From: Liolophura sinensis
Lineage: Eukaryota > Mollusca > Polyplacophora > Chitonida > Chitonidae
DNA length: 60,000 nucleotides
Assembly (NCBI RefSeq): GCF_032854445.1
Contig: NC_088296.1
Span: 24,437,604 to 24,497,603 of the forward strand
Direction: 5' to 3'
Shown here: piece by piece, positions 12,669 to 24,219 of the stretch
Layout of the letters: each line of letters opens with the position of its first letter
How positions within the stretch are numbered: the first letter of the stretch is position 1
Notes under the pieces: generated by a model
Database searches by the model: none
What the model was told of the DNA's origin: nothing
The model's input: only the letters and a program-made list of their open reading frames with translations
Position numbers and translations under genes: made by a program

Positions 12669-12979
12669 GACTTTACCTTTTGAAATCACTATGTCTATGT
12701 GTTTGTATATCACAGGCACTCATACACACTGCATGGTGTTATTTTCTACAGTCGTCAAAAGGAAAACCACTTTTCTTCGCTAAATAATGTCACAATGTAA
12801 CATTTGTATTCATTTAAGTCAGGATTTATTGAACAGTAGATTAAAATAAACCTGTGTCAAGCGGCTGTTTTTTTATTTATGGATATGTTTTGACTCCATT
12901 AGTTTAATGAGTTATACAAAACAAAATGCTCAGCACTTCGTATCGAAAAGACTTGTATTAAGGTTTTAAAACCCCTCTA

Positions 12980-13485
12980 AGTACTAAGTATGGTGCCAAC
13001 TACACCAAGCTGAGCAAACGGGATAGGGGGCCGTTTGATTTCTCTTTAGTCCTGTAGTGAACAACTGCATCTGCATAATAATCCTCGAGACATCTTGCCT
13101 AATTTACTGTTGGGATAGTGTGCACTCACAAGTTTTACCGCTTCAGAGCGAATATCCTGAAATCTATTAAACCACTTTAGGTGGAATTCTCTGGAAGTTT
13201 TTGGTGTATCCCTAGACAATCTTCTAAAAGTGACAGTTACGTGTTAATCACAAGGACCTTTGGACAGTAGAGTCAAGTCTTTGTCAAGTCCTATGAAAAT
13301 GCCACTGAACTAGCACTCATGTAAGATTTTTCTAATTTGTCCATGTTCCGAGTCCTACTGCCTGATGTTGCCTGATGTTACCTGATGTCCACCGCTCGCC
13401 TTAGAATGTTCCACGAACAGTATGTTCTCCCAACATCAAGGATCCAGAGTCATCATGAAAACAATGAATGAGTTCTGTCTTCTCC
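12980..13485 (-). repeat. Segment X, copy 4
   Basis: Fourth-unit copy, with more substitutions ('accactttaggtggaattctctgg' region) than copies 2 and 3. This fits the trend of greater divergence toward the right end of the array. Confidence 0.65.
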
Positions 13486-14854
13486 ATAGCATAGGATCGT
13501 CTTTATCAAAGAATGCTACATCCATTAGGAGATAATTTGCTTTAGCTTCCATTCAGTTAATGTATTGATGGAACAAGTGCATTTTAATGTAGTCGTTTAG
13601 CAGTCTCCAATTATCAAGTGGCAAGAACCCTATGTGATGTCATCGTTTACAATATCGTCAGAAAGGACCATTAAGACAACCAGTGTTTTAAAAGCCGTAG
13701 AAGAGATAATGAAAATTTTAAAAAAAATTGTTTTGTCCGACATAATCTTCATAGTGGGGGTGATTCTTGTTTTCTTTAACATTACAATAGACATTTACAC
13801 TCTGCTAAGAGTATTATGGACTAATTTGGTCTATAATCTTGGTGTTTGGCGGGTCCTTTCAATTACCAGTCTTCTTGCATGAAAGTCAAGAATATGATCA
13901 AAAGTTTGCAATGACGTAGTTTTCAGGCATATAGATCTCAGGTAAGGAAATGACACGAACGCTTACCTACCTCAGCTAATCTACCTTAACTCGCTGCAAT
14001 AATGAGTGTGAATAAATAAGTACACACCAGAGTAATTAAACTATTGATGCACTGTTGCCAACTGAGCCGAAAATCTTGAAAATTTTAAAAGTAAATGTAC
14101 AGGTAATATATATAATATTCACATATGAGTGTACACGAAATGGAGACAAAATGTGGACTGCTGTATTTTTTTTTGCTTGATCAAAAACACAAATCATCCT
14201 TTTAAAATGATCTTATTAAATTACTAACTGGGGGTTCACGATGTACTGACTTTTCTCTTGCTTTTTGTAATTTGCGCAAAGCCTTATACATGTTGAAAGG
14301 TGATTATTCATTAAATGAAAATATGCCCAAAAGGTACCATTGCAGAAAGGCTATTACGTCTTAACTTACTTCTACTGATCCTGTAAACATGTTCATATTT
14401 TATGAGTTTGAATAAAGACCTCAACGTGTAAGGCGTTGTTAACATTTATTTGCGGCTAAAAATGGGCAGAAACGTGTTCATTTCACATCTCAATGTACTG
14501 ACTTTCCATTACGCCTTTTAATGAAACTGTGTCTATGTTTCTGAATATCACACACACACGCACATACACACTAACAAAGCACTATATCCCGTCTACAAAT
14601 ATAAGAGTATAAAATATGCGCTGTCTTTATAAAGATGGAAGTTTAAAATACTCGCACTTATTTTATCCTATGTGGAGCAAATTTATTTGGTTGCAGCCAG
14701 TGATTTCTTAGGTTTTTTTTTTTTTTTTCTTGTTTTTTTTTTTTTTTGCCTAGCACAGGTCTTGATATACAGCGTTCAATTGTAAACTACATAACAGAGC
14801 ACCATTTCTCGTCAAGTATTGTGGCCAGCGTCAAAGCCACACATCAGGCACGTT

Positions 14855-14955
14855 TTGTGTATAATGGCATTAACACATATCTCCAGCAGCAAACGAGCAA
14901 CAACCACACTGGTCTTAATGAGCTACACAGTACAAAGTTGTTCTCCGGTCATGTG
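14855..14955 (-). pseudogene. Highly decayed ankyrin repeat exon
   Basis: Aligned by eye, the minus strand retains 'cagctgctggagata' style text matching the FLLEKGADV part, and a 'tttgcacatgac' acceptor relic. An in-frame TAG interrupts the first helix, and neither the GADV motif nor a donor is recognisable. This is the most diverged copy, at the right end of the array. Confidence 0.5.
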
Positions 14956-16226
14956 CAAAGTAAATATCATTTAATACTTGAAATGATTCTTCAGTAAAAA
15001 TGTTGTTAATGACAGATCATCTGATAATGAGTCTAGCTACATTAATCATACGAGGAATGTAAAAGTAATGCTATTGTGGGCTGTTTTGGTGGAGTACCTG
15101 GCATACTATTTGGGCTAAATTTGCATTTGCCGGCCGATCAACCCAGAGCGTGGTATAGATAGCGTGACGTCACTAGAATACAGCCGATTACATCTTCAGA
15201 TGGCAAAGTGGAGCTTATGCTACCTAAAAGACCCCATTGACCCTTCGTATGAGGTATTTGTTCAATATTTTGAAAAAGAGGGCGCAAACATATTCTAGTT
15301 TAATCTCGCAGCAAGGATCACGTCAACACGTCTGCTCCTGAAACCACCGCTAAATATCTGCGCGTTTCTGGCACTCCATTTAAGTAATTATATCTTTATG
15401 AACCATTTTTACATTTTAAGATCTTTTTTTACGAGATAATCTGTGAATTTTTGATCACTTCTTTGCGACTATTTTCCGTTTTACACAACCAGATATAAAC
15501 ATGGTAGCTGAGATGATGATGTGGAATTGAAAGTTTGAAACGTCTGGTTTTAAAGGCAAAGGAAATTTAATTTAGCTCAGTTCTCCTTTCTGCATATCAG
15601 TCTTCTGTTTTATATATTTTGTTTTATAAAATTTGACATGTTGTGTAGACCTACTGTTGCATCGCTCATTTTTGTCAAACGAGATAAGTGAAAAGCTATC
15701 CATCCTTACTGTATATTGTCAGGGCAATGGTCATATTTTATGAATTTAAATAAAGACTTGAGTGTGTAACGGATTTTTGACGTCTATATGCGGCTGGAAA
15801 TGGGTAGAGTATGTTTTTTTTAACTTCTCAATGTACTGATTTTCCAGTTTACCTTTTGAAACAACTATGTGTATGTGTCTGTATATCACATTCACTCATA
15901 CACATAGGCGTTATTTTCTACAGCTGCCAAACAGAAAAACGCTTTTCTTTACTGTATAATATCACAATGTAATATTTATTTATTTGATTTTTTAGGGTGA
16001 GTTGTTAAGAAAAAAAAACACAGGATCAAGCGGGGAAAATTCTGTCCGAAATAAATTACCAGTGGTAAAACACGTTGCTCTGCGGGGAAAACTTACAGAT
16101 GTGAGATAGTGATTGGTCAGTAAGCTCGGACAGCGACCTATTTATCTTAGGGTAGGCCTACATCATTGGTCAATTGTAGCAACGGTTACATAACCAGTCT
16201 GTAAGCCTGAACCATACATTCTTTAC

Positions 16227-16281
16227 CTTATTCTGGGCGTTGACGCTTGCACCCAACTGGACTAATTGCCGCACGAAATCC
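16227..16281 (-). CDS. Diverged half-ankyrin-repeat exon
   Basis: On the minus strand 'cagttgtag' acts as acceptor and 'gtaaagaa' as donor around 55 nt. After a one-base 5' overhang (phase 1 to phase 0) it encodes DFVRQLVQLGASVNAQNK, the second helix and loop of an ankyrin repeat. It is not part of the recent tandem units and ends in phase 0, matching the 99-nt modules. A reasonable reading is that it is an upstream, older exon from which the array follows. The preceding exon, which would hold the first half-repeat, was not found, so the start of the gene is unknown. Confidence 0.55.
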
Positions 16282-17205
16282 CTACAACTGAACGTCATCG
16301 TCCAATAGCTCACATCCAATGAGGATATTATACAAAAATAACCTTGTTTGTAAACCAACCAGCTCCCTCCTTTTCTGTCCGCAGAGAGATCTCAGTGAAT
16401 TGACTCAACAAATTTAACACATTTGTGGAAGACAAGTGGTCTTCAAACGTTAGACAGACAACGGACTATGCGAGGACAACCGTTTGTTGTCACCAATGCT
16501 CCACAAAGAGAGAAAATGCGGGTATCTACAAAGTCCCTGTCGATGACCGTTACCGAACCCAACGTTCCAACCTACGTAATGATAAACAAAATTCAGAAAC
16601 ATAATGAATACAGTTTCCAAAAAGGCATATGCTGATAAATTTCGTTATCTGAACATACAACAACATTCGCCGAGAAGATAAGCCTGACGATAGAGACTGC
16701 GAGCACTCATGAAATTACATTCTTATGTAAGCCAGTTAAAGCCATCATCGTGCTATCGTTTCATTACCAAATGGTAGAACGGTAGGAAAAAAAAACAAAA
16801 ACATGAAAGGATGAAAGGCAGCGATGGAGTGACAGCGCGAATCGACAGAACGATGGAGTAAAGCGATGACACGATACTCTTCAGCGCTAACAACAGCTTT
16901 TATTGAAGGAAAAAGCATGTGAAATACAAACATGAAGGAATTTTCCTTCTTCTCGAGCTTTGAGATGTTTTCGACTAAAGGGAAGTGCCAACAATACTGT
17001 CTATATACTAAATCTAAAGCATCTAAGAGTTAAATGAAAACGCCTACATGCGTCAGTTGATTACCCATGTGCAACTTTCACTTCTTTGGGTATTAAGCTC
17101 TTGGCACAGTACATCATCTCATTTCCAGTAGTGGGTATAATCGTTGCCTTACAAAGTCCATAGATAGCACGTACATACGATACACGTAGGTAGCAGCATG
17201 ATTTA

Positions 17206-17461
17206 TTTATTTATTTATTTTGATTGGTGTTTTACGCCGTACTCAAGAATATTTCACCTATACAACGGCGGCCAGCATTATGGTGGGCGGAAACCGGGCA
17301 GGGCCCGGGGGAAACCCACGACCATCCGCAGGCTGCTGAAGATACGGCCGGAGAGGAAGCCAGCATGAGCTGGACTTGAACTCACAGCTACCGCATTGGT
17401 GAGAGACTCCTGGGTCATTACGCTGCGCTAGCGCGCTAACCAACTGAGCCACGGAGGCCCC
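17206..17461 (-). mobile_element. V-type SINE with 12-bp target-site duplication
   Basis: Same SINE family as at 2348, in reverse: the tail is at left ('ttttacgccgtactcaagaa') and the tRNA-like head at right ('aactgagccacggaggcccc'). It is bounded by two copies of CAGCATGATTTA (17194-17205 and 17462-17473). The paralogous site at about 22725 reads 'cagcatgatttaagcaagc' with no insert, so the target-site duplication is confirmed by an empty site. Confidence 0.95.
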
Positions 17462-18359
17462 CAGCATGATTTAAGCAGGCTGTCCCGAAGCCCATGATTG
17501 ACAGCAGGTCTAATTACTCAACCCCGCAGAGTTTGACCGAATGGTGTTACGCGGTTATGTCTCAAAAAATACAAGATAGACCGGCATTCTATTTTGTTCA
17601 ATACGAACTGGTTAGCTTTTTTTAAATGTTGTTTAGAGATAAACAAACATAAATTTTCTGTAGAGGAAATATTTAGTGTGAAAATAATGGCGTCGTGGAT
17701 CTCGCTTGAGTGTTTTTTGTGTTCGGTCTTAAAATCGGACATGTTCTATTTTGCATAAGACCTGAGCGACGTAATAGATGTTACCACGACAGCAAAGAGC
17801 AAGCAGTGAAACTACATGTACAAAATAAGGTAGTTAAACCAGTGCATAAAAAGTGTAACACTACAGGCTAAAGCACAATTTGATAACACCCCCCCCCCCC
17901 TCTCGCCCCTTACCTCCTGCTTGTCATTGAATTAATGCTAGTTCATCTACCTGATGATTGGCATCCATGTAAGACGGCGTGTTAAATTATGATTTAAGTG
18001 ATGCTAATAATTCAGAGCACTGAGTTTGTTTTCAAAGTTCATTTGAGGTTAAGAAATAAAAGCACGAAGTGTTGGGAGTTGAACAAAAGTACAGACGAAG
18101 ATGTAAGAAGTAAAAAATCACACATGAGATCTGAAGTGACTGCCCCTGTTCTATACAATGTATGCATACAGGCCACGGAACTAACACTGGACCAGTGTCT
18201 ACATCAATGCAGAATGTATCTACCTGTAATAACCGGTTTGTACGTCTGATCTGCTGTGGGTATTGTCCTGCATGTAAATATAGATAACGCGCTGCATATC
18301 TTCACAAGTAACTTTTGAACTATTTACTAAGACTGTTTATCTATGTTTCAGGTAAGCAT

Positions 18360-19335
18360 TGTCTGTTTGTGAAAAACATGATAGTCTGTCTAAATATTTA
18401 CACTGCAGGTAATAGTCCTCCTGACTATTTACACTTTATGTAATAGTCCTACTGTAATAGTCCTACTGACGATTTACACTTCATATAATAGTCCTACTGA
18501 CTATTTACACTTCGGGTAATAGTTCTACTTACTGTGCACAGTTTAGATGAAAGTCTTACTCACTGTTTACAGTTTAGACAAAAGTCTTACTGACTGTCCA
18601 CAGTTAAAATAATAGCCTTACTGTTCACAGTTAAGAAAAATGACTCTCTACAATGTAGATTAGAGCCTTAATGACTGTTTACAGTTTAGGTAATAGTTTT
18701 GCTGACTGTTTGTATTTTAGATACTAGTCTTACTGACTGTCCAGAGTTTAGATAATAGTCCTACTGACTGTCCCCAGTTCATATAATAGCCTTACTGTTT
18801 ACAGTTTGGATAATAGACTGTCCACAGTTTAGATAAAAGTCTTATTGACTGTTTACAGTTTAGATAATAGTCTCGCTGACTGACCATAGTTTAGATACTA
18901 GTCTAACTGACTGTCCACATTTGAGATAATAGTCTTACTGACTGTCCACAGTTTAGATACTAGTCTTCCTGACTGTCCACAGTTTAGATACTAGTCTAAC
19001 TGGCTGTCCACATTTAAGATAATAGTCTTCCTGACTGTCCGCAGTTCAGATACTAGTCTTCCTGACTGTCCACAGTTTAGATACTGGTCTAACTGAATGT
19101 CCACAGTTAAGATATTAGTCTTACTGACTGTCCACAGTTTAGATAATAGTCTCACTGACTGTCCACAGTCTAGATACTAGTCTAACTGAATGTCCACAGT
19201 TTAGATCAAAGAAATCACTGGAATATCGGTCTTCCTGACTGTCCACAGTTTAGATACTAGTCTTCCTGACTGTCCACAGTTGAGATATTAGTCTTACTGA
19301 CTGTCCACAGTTTAGAGAATAGTCTTACTGACTAA
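18360..19335 (+). repeat. 31-bp minisatellite, copy 1
   Basis: Tandem units with core 'actgtccacagtttagata' plus 'ctagtcttcctg', period 31 bp, roughly 30 units. The first third is diverged ('tagtcctactgactatttac'); the units become regular to the right. The array ends sharply at 'ctaacccatgatgaaatg', the same boundary as in the paralogous array. Confidence 0.9.
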
Positions 19336-20289
19336 CCCATGATGAAATGAATAGAAAACCTGTCGCTTATCCAGGTTGTTTACGAAGTAATTAGACCACT
19401 AACTGACTTTTAATGTATGGTTTAGATGAGGATTTTATCGTTTTTGTTCATAAAGCTTTAAAGGCTATAAGGTTAGGGAAAAATCGTATCCATCATCGTT
19501 TGAGAGAGCATTCATTTCTTTTAGTACATTATTTCTAGCTGACAAGACTTCGACAATTGTTCAACTGGTTAGTACTTTCTGGTATCCCATAAATGTAACG
19601 TTGAACATGGGCCAAAGGCGGTGCGATAAATATCGATCTCATCTTTTGCCAATAATGTTGAGATCTAACTGACTGGGCTGATATAAATAAGCCTATCACA
19701 ACACACGTGTCGAACTGCTCTGTTTTGCTACGACTTAGATACTTTGGAAACTCCCTTATCAGTCTCATCTCCAATTTGCATGTAAGACCGATGTTGCCGT
19801 CGAAGTTTTTGAATATTCTTTTCCTGTACGCTTACAAACGTAGGCATAAACGCTACGATCTTGTTCCGTCGCCACCGATATTCCAGTGATTTCTTTGAGG
19901 TCTTCCTCTGAGAACCATCTTCGTAAGCAGAAAACAGTTATCTGTCCCTATTCTCAGTCCCTAGGTCCTTTTTCCCACTTTAAATCATTAAATTAAAATC
20001 ATTAAAATCAAAGCATTAAATCCCATATCATATAGAATGCCACAGAATCATTTATTTCATGTGTAGACTTCTTTTCAAAATACCAATCTGCATTTAAAAA
20101 ATACTCTTTTATTTTAAATTCACAAACATTCAGTTTAATCCTGCGCCAGCAAACAGTCTACATCATTACAAAGGACAGTGAACATGTACTAAACACGATA
20201 TTCCATTTCACACAGCATTGCCCAAATTTAATTACTGCCTGTTTATACTATTCCCATAAATATAACAATCTCCTTGGTGACAATAAAAC

Positions 20290-20655
20290 TGAAAAAATCA
20301 CATATGACTTCAGTGTCATGTTATGCCAGGCTACAACCTACATCATTAGAATACATGCATTGAGTATTTGATGTCATACAATTTAGCCTGGCACAGAGTA
20401 AACTACTTCCAGAATACATGTATGCTCTTCTCTAGAAATTACTGATCTCCCCGTCAATAACAGAATTCACAGGAATTCAGTGTTATCCTGTGCCAGGCTA
20501 CAACCTACATCATTACAAAGGGTAATGTATTGAGTATTTGATGTCATACAATTTAGCCTGGCACAGAGTAAACTACTTCCAGAATACATGTATGCTCTTC
20601 TCCAGAATTTACCGATCCCCCCGTTAATAACAGAATTTACCGAATTCAGTGTTAA
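20290..20655. repeat. Palindromic ~167-bp satellite, copy 1 (about 2 units)
   Basis: Each unit holds the inverted arms 'ctgtgccaggcta' and 'tagcctggcacag' separated by about 65 bases. The repeated string 'ctacaaccta' starts at 20331 and 20498, giving a 167-bp period. A more diverged partial unit precedes it at about 20.13 kb. Confidence 0.85.
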
Positions 20656-21299
20656 AAAAAAAACAAAAAAAAAACATGAAAGGATGAAAAGCAGCGATGG
20701 AGTGACAGCGCGAATCGACAGAACGATGCAGTAAAGCGATGACACGATACTCTTCAGCGCTAACAACAGCTTTTATTGAAGGAAAAAGCATGTGAAATAC
20801 AAACATGAAGAAAGCTTCCTTCTTCTCGAGCTTTGAGATGTTTTCGACTAAAAGGAAGTGGCAACAATATTGTCTATATACTAAAACTTAGGGAACTTAG
20901 AGTTAAATGAAAAGTCTTGTAGATATGCAAGGTGCAGGGCCTACATGCGTCAGTTGATTACCCATGAGCAACTTTCACTTCTTTGGGTATTAACCTTAAG
21001 CTAAATGCAGTATTGTGTTGTCTTCTTTAGGTACGACGTTAAACTCAAAGCATTCATTTGTTATATATGCCTATTACAAGGGGTTGTATTGTAACGACCA
21101 AAATACATTGATTAAATGTTAAGTGAAGATGTTATGTTTTCACCTTTTTGTAAGATGCTCTTGGCCATCTGAGCAGGTGAAGCCACTCTTTGTTATGTGG
21201 CGTATGCACGTTGTAGCCTGAACATATCACGCATATCATGTGTGAGTCGCATGCATGTTATGACAAAGAGCGGCTAACTTTTATGGTTTACAGTAAATT

Positions 21300-21489
21300 G
21301 TTTTTGTTTCCAGTAAAAGAACTCGCCTGGCTGAGTGCTGTGTTTCCTCCCCTTGACAAAAGCCACATGACACGACTTCGAAGGCTTATTCCAGGAACCT
21401 ATTTAGCGATGTCTGGCATTGTGGAAAATGTGCATCGATTATTAGTTTCAGTTTTATGTCTACATGTATATACAACGTACTACATGTGA
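21300..21489 (+). CDS. Possible orphan exon, unknown product
   Basis: Within the 1.6-kb stretch present only in duplication copy 2, 'tttgtttccag' could be an acceptor. The frame VKELAWLSAVFPPLD continuing KSHMTRLRRLIPGTYLAMSG has a protein-like composition. I do not recognise the family. No donor or neighbouring exon was identified, and the frame runs to a stop at 21487. It could be a fragment of a gene or transposase. Confidence 0.25.
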
Positions 21490-21499
21490 ATAGTGAGAT

Positions 21500-22085
21500 A
21501 TATCGAATGTAGGAGACTTTATCAAAAACAGAGCAAAAAATAACGTGCTACCAGCACATTTTATTACATGTCTGTATTCGAGTAAATAGCTTTGATATTG
21601 GAGGGTCAGGTAGCGAAGAACATCCTGGCACTACATTCAAGTAGATGTCTAAATTCAAGTAAATAGCTCTGATATTGGAGAGTCAAGTAGCGGAGAAAGT
21701 GCCAGCACCACATTCAAGTAGATGTATATATTAGAGTAAATAGCAAAAATGTGCTAGCACTGCAATCAAGTTGATGCTTATTAGAGAAAACTTGTTACTG
21801 GAGAGCCAAACAGCGAAGAATGTGCCGAGACCATGTTTAACTAATATCCGTGTTCTATAAAAGTTATTACTGGAGAAGCGAAGAACACATAACGTGCTAG
21901 CTGCACATTCAATTAAACGTTCGAGATCAAGTAAATTTGATATTGGAGAGTGGAAAAGACAATAACCCACTTAAACCATATTCAAGTACAGTTTGCAGTG
22001 GAGAACCGAATAACGAATAACGCACGATTGGCATATTCGTCTTAGTGGAGTACACCCCTTATTGGAGAGTCTAATGGAGAACAAC
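21500..22085. repeat. Degenerate ~77-80-bp tandem repeat
   Basis: The strings 'cattcaagtagatgt' (21634 and 21711), 'tattggagagt' and 'agcgaagaa' recur with a period near 77 bp. Units become hard to recognise to the right. It lies entirely inside the copy-2-specific stretch. Confidence 0.6.
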
Positions 22086-24219
22086 AAGATTGCACCATAG
22101 TCGACCCTAGAAAGCTGCTGACTTGACTGAAGACCTGAATAAGAAAAGATGTACTAACACCAGTCATTACGCTGCTGAGAAACTGACGCCATGCACAAAA
22201 AAACGATGTTCATACAGTGTTAACGTCTGTATAGCCATCACGTAATTGGAGATTCAAATAGCAAAAACACAGATAGATATGTATCTTTTATCTACTTCTA
22301 CAACTGAATGCCATATGCTAAATGTTATAAATTCGTGTTCTAGATGTGGCTGGTCTGTGAAAATAGGGGGGATCTACTCTGTGACGACACTTTCTGGGGT
22401 ACAATGGGTTACTGCATGTTTCAAACAGCAACACACCTTACTGCGATATTACTCAGATTGCTAACACCATGGAGTTATATATCTATGTATACCTCCATAC
22501 TTACATCTGCATTGTTTCAAAACATGAAAAATCTAAATTAGCTAATATTACAACGTGGACTGTAATATCTACATTTATATATTACCCAAGATGTTGGATA
22601 AATCACCGTCATATGAAGCTCTTGGAACACTACATAATCTCTTTTCCAGTAGTGGGCATAATCGTTGCCTTACAAAGTCCATAGATAGCACGTACATACG
22701 ATACACGTAGATAGCAGCATGATTTAAGCAAGCTGTCCCGAAGCCGATAATTCACAGCACTTCTGAGTACTCAACTCCGCAGAGTTTGACCGAATGATGT
22801 CACGCCGTTAAGTCTTAAAAAGGACAAGATAGGCTTACATTCTATTTTGTTCAAAAAGAACTGGTTAGCATTTTTTAAATGCTGTTTAGAGATTAAACAA
22901 ACACAAATTTTGCGTAGATGAAATATTTAGTGTGAAAATAAAGGCGATGCGGATCTCGTTTGAGTGTTATTTGTGTTCCGTCGTCAGATCGGAAATGTTT
23001 TTTTTCGCATAAGATGTGCACGACGTAATAGATGTTACCACGACGGCAAGGCGCAAGCCGTGAAACTACATGTATAAAATCGCGTCGTTAAACCAATGCG
23101 TAGAAAGTCTAACATTACAGACTAAAGCACAATTTGATCACACTTACCCCCCCACCCCTCCACCTTTTACTTCCTGCTTGTCTTTGAATTAATGCTAGTA
23201 CATTTACCAGGTGATTCGTTCTGATTGTAGCCTGGTTATAAGATTAGCATCATCAGATTAAATGTGTTTGTCTAATCAAATGGTAAAATTGTAACACACA
23301 CAAATATAATCCCATTATTCTCTAGCAAGTAGGTCTTCATGCATTTTTTCTCGAGAGATTCCATGAATGTCCACTTTTACATTATGCCCTGGTATTCTAA
23401 AATATTTGCCCCACGACTTAATGTACTGATTCTCTTACGGTAGGTTGACTGACCACTGTCGCTCGTATAATAATGACATAGTGATGGCTGATGAAGGCTG
23501 AAACACGGCAGACAATTTACCATTGTTGCCTGGAGAGATTACGAGTTTATGACTTCCGCCTTATTGACACTCTTGGAAGCTTTAAAGATGTATAATTTTG
23601 GAAATGACCAAGAAGCTTTTTCCTCGAATGGAATTGCTTTAGGACTTTCCTTAAAATTCTTGTAATCTATGACATACATTAACAGCAAAATGGCAAATTG
23701 TATTGGCCTCAATGTAAGACGGCTTGTTAAATTATGATTTCAATGAAGCTAATAATTCGGAGTTTGTTTTCCAAGTTTATTTCAAGTTAGGAAATAAAAG
23801 CACGAAGTTTTAGGAGTTGAACAAAAGTAAAGACGAAGATATAAAAAATCGTAAATGATCACACCTGAGGTCTGAAGTGACTGCCCGTGGTCTATACAAT
23901 GTATGCATACAGGCCACACAACTAACACTAGAGCAGTGTCTGCACAAATGTAGAATGTACCTACCTGTGATCAATGGTTTGTACGTCTGATCTGCTCTGT
24001 GTCGTAACAAAACTATAGCACAACAGAAACGCACGTGAAAGGTATAGGATGTATACAGGCCTTACCATTGGGTATATGTAGGTTACTGTCCTACATGTAA
24101 ATAGTATGCGCGCTGCAAATCTTCACAAGTAATTTGTGAACTGTTTATCTAACAGGATATGTGTCGTGTAACCTTTTGTGAAAGAGAAAAAAAACACGAT
24201 AGTCTAAATGACAGTTCAT

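Larger units (their letters stand above)
1..15965 (-). repeat. Tandem array of ~4-kb units carrying ankyrin exons
   Basis: The same blocks recur in the same order about every 3.9-4.0 kb. Ankyrin exons start at 162, 4193, 8073 and 12045 (first type) and at 1182, 5226, 9252 and about 12668 (second type). Segment X lies at about 1.74-2.2, 5.79-6.25, 9.77-10.26 and 12.98-13.48 kb. The block around 'catttaaacccttgattaactg' recurs near 2980, 6800 and 10810. Inside a unit the two exon-bearing halves (about 1 kb each) are themselves related. Partial, more diverged units continue to about 15.96 kb (14.39-14.56 and 15.72-15.96 kb). The array runs off the left edge of the window. Coding sense is minus. 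The pattern implies an ancestral ~1-kb exon duplication followed by ~4-kb unit amplification. Sequence homology is seen directly; the order of events is inferred. Confidence 0.9.
16745..20655. repeat. Tandem segmental duplication, copy 1 (~3.9 kb)
   Basis: This block and the following one (20655 to about 28000) share the same ordered segments: the 'cagcgatggagtgacagcgcg' segment (16.8 and 20.7 kb), the 'gataatcgttgccttacaaag' type segment (17.1 and 22.65 kb), the 'taagacgg..gttaaattatgattt' segment (17.97 and 23.72 kb), a 31-bp minisatellite, the 'ctgacaagacttcgacaattg' segment (19.54 and 26.3 kb) and a palindromic satellite. Copy 1 is shorter and carries a SINE absent from copy 2. No convincing gene was found inside. 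Confidence 0.85.

Noticed and set aside
16423-16635. 70-codon frame next to a strong acceptor 'cttttctgtccgcag' at 16383
   Set aside because: The frame is closed by a TGA between the acceptor and its start, so it cannot be one exon; no homology recognised.
17258-17467. 69-codon minus-strand frame starting MLGASVAQL
   Set aside because: Lies entirely inside the SINE and its tRNA-like head; similar frames recur at other SINE copies.
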